Positions 5,972 to 6,743 of a stretch of 6,743 nt of DNA are shown here, piece after piece. The position numbers were made by a program, and so were the translations under genes. This stretch comes from Planctomycetaceae bacterium. GTDB taxonomy: Bacteria; Planctomycetota; Planctomycetia; Planctomycetales; Planctomycetaceae. Below the pieces are notes generated by a model. The model did no database searches. It had not been told where the DNA came from and was given only the letters and a program-made list of their open reading frames with translations. Numbering within the stretch: position 1 is the first letter of the stretch; each line of letters begins with the position of its first letter. The stretch covers positions 1-6,743 of the forward strand of contig JAGQQB010000201.1 in NCBI GenBank assembly GCA_020426425.1, in the 5' to 3' direction.

Positions 5972-6743
5972 ATGGGAGCCCCTCAGGCGCGGATTGGACA
6001 ACTCCTCACAGTTGGGGAACCGGGGACGGAGGTCACGGTGGCGGGCTGGGTCCGCACCCGACGCGACTCCAAACAGGGGTTCTCGTTTATCGAGCTCAAT
6101 GATGGATCCTGCATAGCAAATTTGCAGGTGGTGGTCGATGGAGATGTGCCGGGATACATTGAGACCATCAAGCTGGTGACGACCGGTGCCAGTGTGATCA
6201 TTACCGGTATGTTGAAGGAATCGCCAGGGGCGAAACAACGTGTCGAATTGCAGGCCACGGAACTGCGGTTGGTGGGGACTGCCGATCCCGAAACATATCC
6301 CCTGCAGAAGAAGCGGCACGGCTTTGAATTCCTGCGCGAAATTGCCCATTTGCGTCCCCGGACAAACACGTTTGGAGCCATTGCGCGGCTGCGAAACTGC
6401 GTCTGCTGGTCGATTCATCGCTTCTTTCAGGAGCGAGGTTTCTTGTATGTGCAAACGCCGATCATCACGACCAGCGACTGCGAAGGCGCCGGGGAGATGT
6501 TCACCATCACCACGCTGCTCCATTCGCACGGGGTACCAAAGTTGCCGCTCGACGATACCGGACAGGTTGACTACGAACATGACTTCTTTGGCCGCCATGC
6601 GGCGTTGACGGTCTCCGGGCAACTGGAAGGAGAAATCTACGCGACATCGCTGGGACCGGTGTACACGTTCGGACCGACGTTTCGCGCCGAGAATTCGAAC
6701 ACCACGCGGCATCTCGCCGAGTTCTGGATGATCGAACCCGAGA
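5972..6743 (+). CDS. asnS: Asparaginyl-tRNA synthetase, N-terminal 257 residues (3' end outside the window)
   Basis: AsnS is a class IIb aminoacyl-tRNA synthetase that charges tRNA-Asn with asparagine using ATP in the cytoplasm. Residues ~8-100 form the OB-fold anticodon-binding domain, with the conserved VAGWVRTRRDSKQGFSFIELN run at about 23-43. The catalytic domain starts near 120. Motif 1 covers FFQERGFLYVQTP (151-163), followed by the AsnRS signature CEGAGEMF (170-177). DFFGRHAALTVSGQL lies at 204-218, and motif 2 with the ATP-contacting Arg is FRAENSNT (237-244), leading to HLAEFWMIEPE. CEGAGEMF and FGPTFRAENSNT distinguish it from AspRS and LysRS. Family members have about 465 residues, so a little under half is missing past the right edge. 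The loop between residues 181 and 204 is about four residues longer than the E. coli one as I recall it. The gene is transcribed divergently from the nuclease and belongs to the core chromosome. Confidence 0.96.
   Translation, partial: MGAPQARIGQLLTVGEPGTEVTVAGWVRTRRDSKQGFSFIELNDGSCIANLQVVVDGDVPGYIETIKLVTTGASVIITGMLKESPGAKQRVELQATELRLVGTADPETYPLQKKRHGFEFLREIAHLRPRTNTFGAIARLRNCVCWSIHRFFQERGFLYVQTPIITTSDCEGAGEMFTITTLLHSHGVPKLPLDDTGQVDYEHDFFGRHAALTVSGQLEGEIYATSLGPVYTFGPTFRAENSNTTRHLAEFWMIEPE

Noticed and set aside
5864..6712. 282-codon open frame on the minus strand
   Set aside because: It is antisense to asnS, whose motifs are unmistakable, and its translation resembles no protein family.

Overview
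The window looks like a junction between core chromosome and an integrated genomic island in a planctomycete-like bacterium. That assignment is an inference. It rests on the integrase opening (MARKLKVPRYCLHKASG), which resembles the tyrosine recombinases abundant in Planctomycetota, on the intergenic heptamer tandem repeats often met in such genomes, and on the moderately high G+C. No marker gene fixes the genus.

Layout. From 1 to about 2536, everything reads leftward and appears to be island DNA: an unrecognised gene that runs off the left edge (1-1038, minus), then a complete tyrosine recombinase gene (1191-2414, minus). The integrase lies just downstream of the 3' end of an intact tRNA-Arg(CCG) gene (2537-2610, minus). 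This is the usual arrangement when an element has inserted into the 3' end of a tRNA gene and rebuilt it. From 2538 rightward the DNA looks like ordinary chromosome: a tRNA promoter, a long AddB-like PD-(D/E)XK nuclease gene (2790-5549, minus), a 422-nt divergent intergenic region with an 11-unit heptamer repeat, and the start of asnS, asparaginyl-tRNA synthetase (5972 to the right edge, plus).

How the parts relate. The tRNA gene has its own good sigma70-type promoter (TTGACG, 18 nt, AATAAT), so the island did not leave it without a promoter. The integrase has a strong Shine-Dalgarno and, just upstream, a perfect 17-nt palindrome (CTCCGTAAATTACGGAG) that looks like an operator. The nuclease resembles the AddB half of an AddAB-type end-resection enzyme, but its helicase partner is not in the window. 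The nuclease catalytic residues are intact. The Walker A loop and the iron-sulphur cysteines of classical AddB are not seen.

The most open question is the island cargo. The leftmost gene encodes at least 346 residues of unfamiliar protein that ends, at the window edge, in what resembles a winged-helix DNA-binding domain. The rest of the island, including the far attachment site, lies to the left of the window. Nothing here establishes a new biological system by itself.
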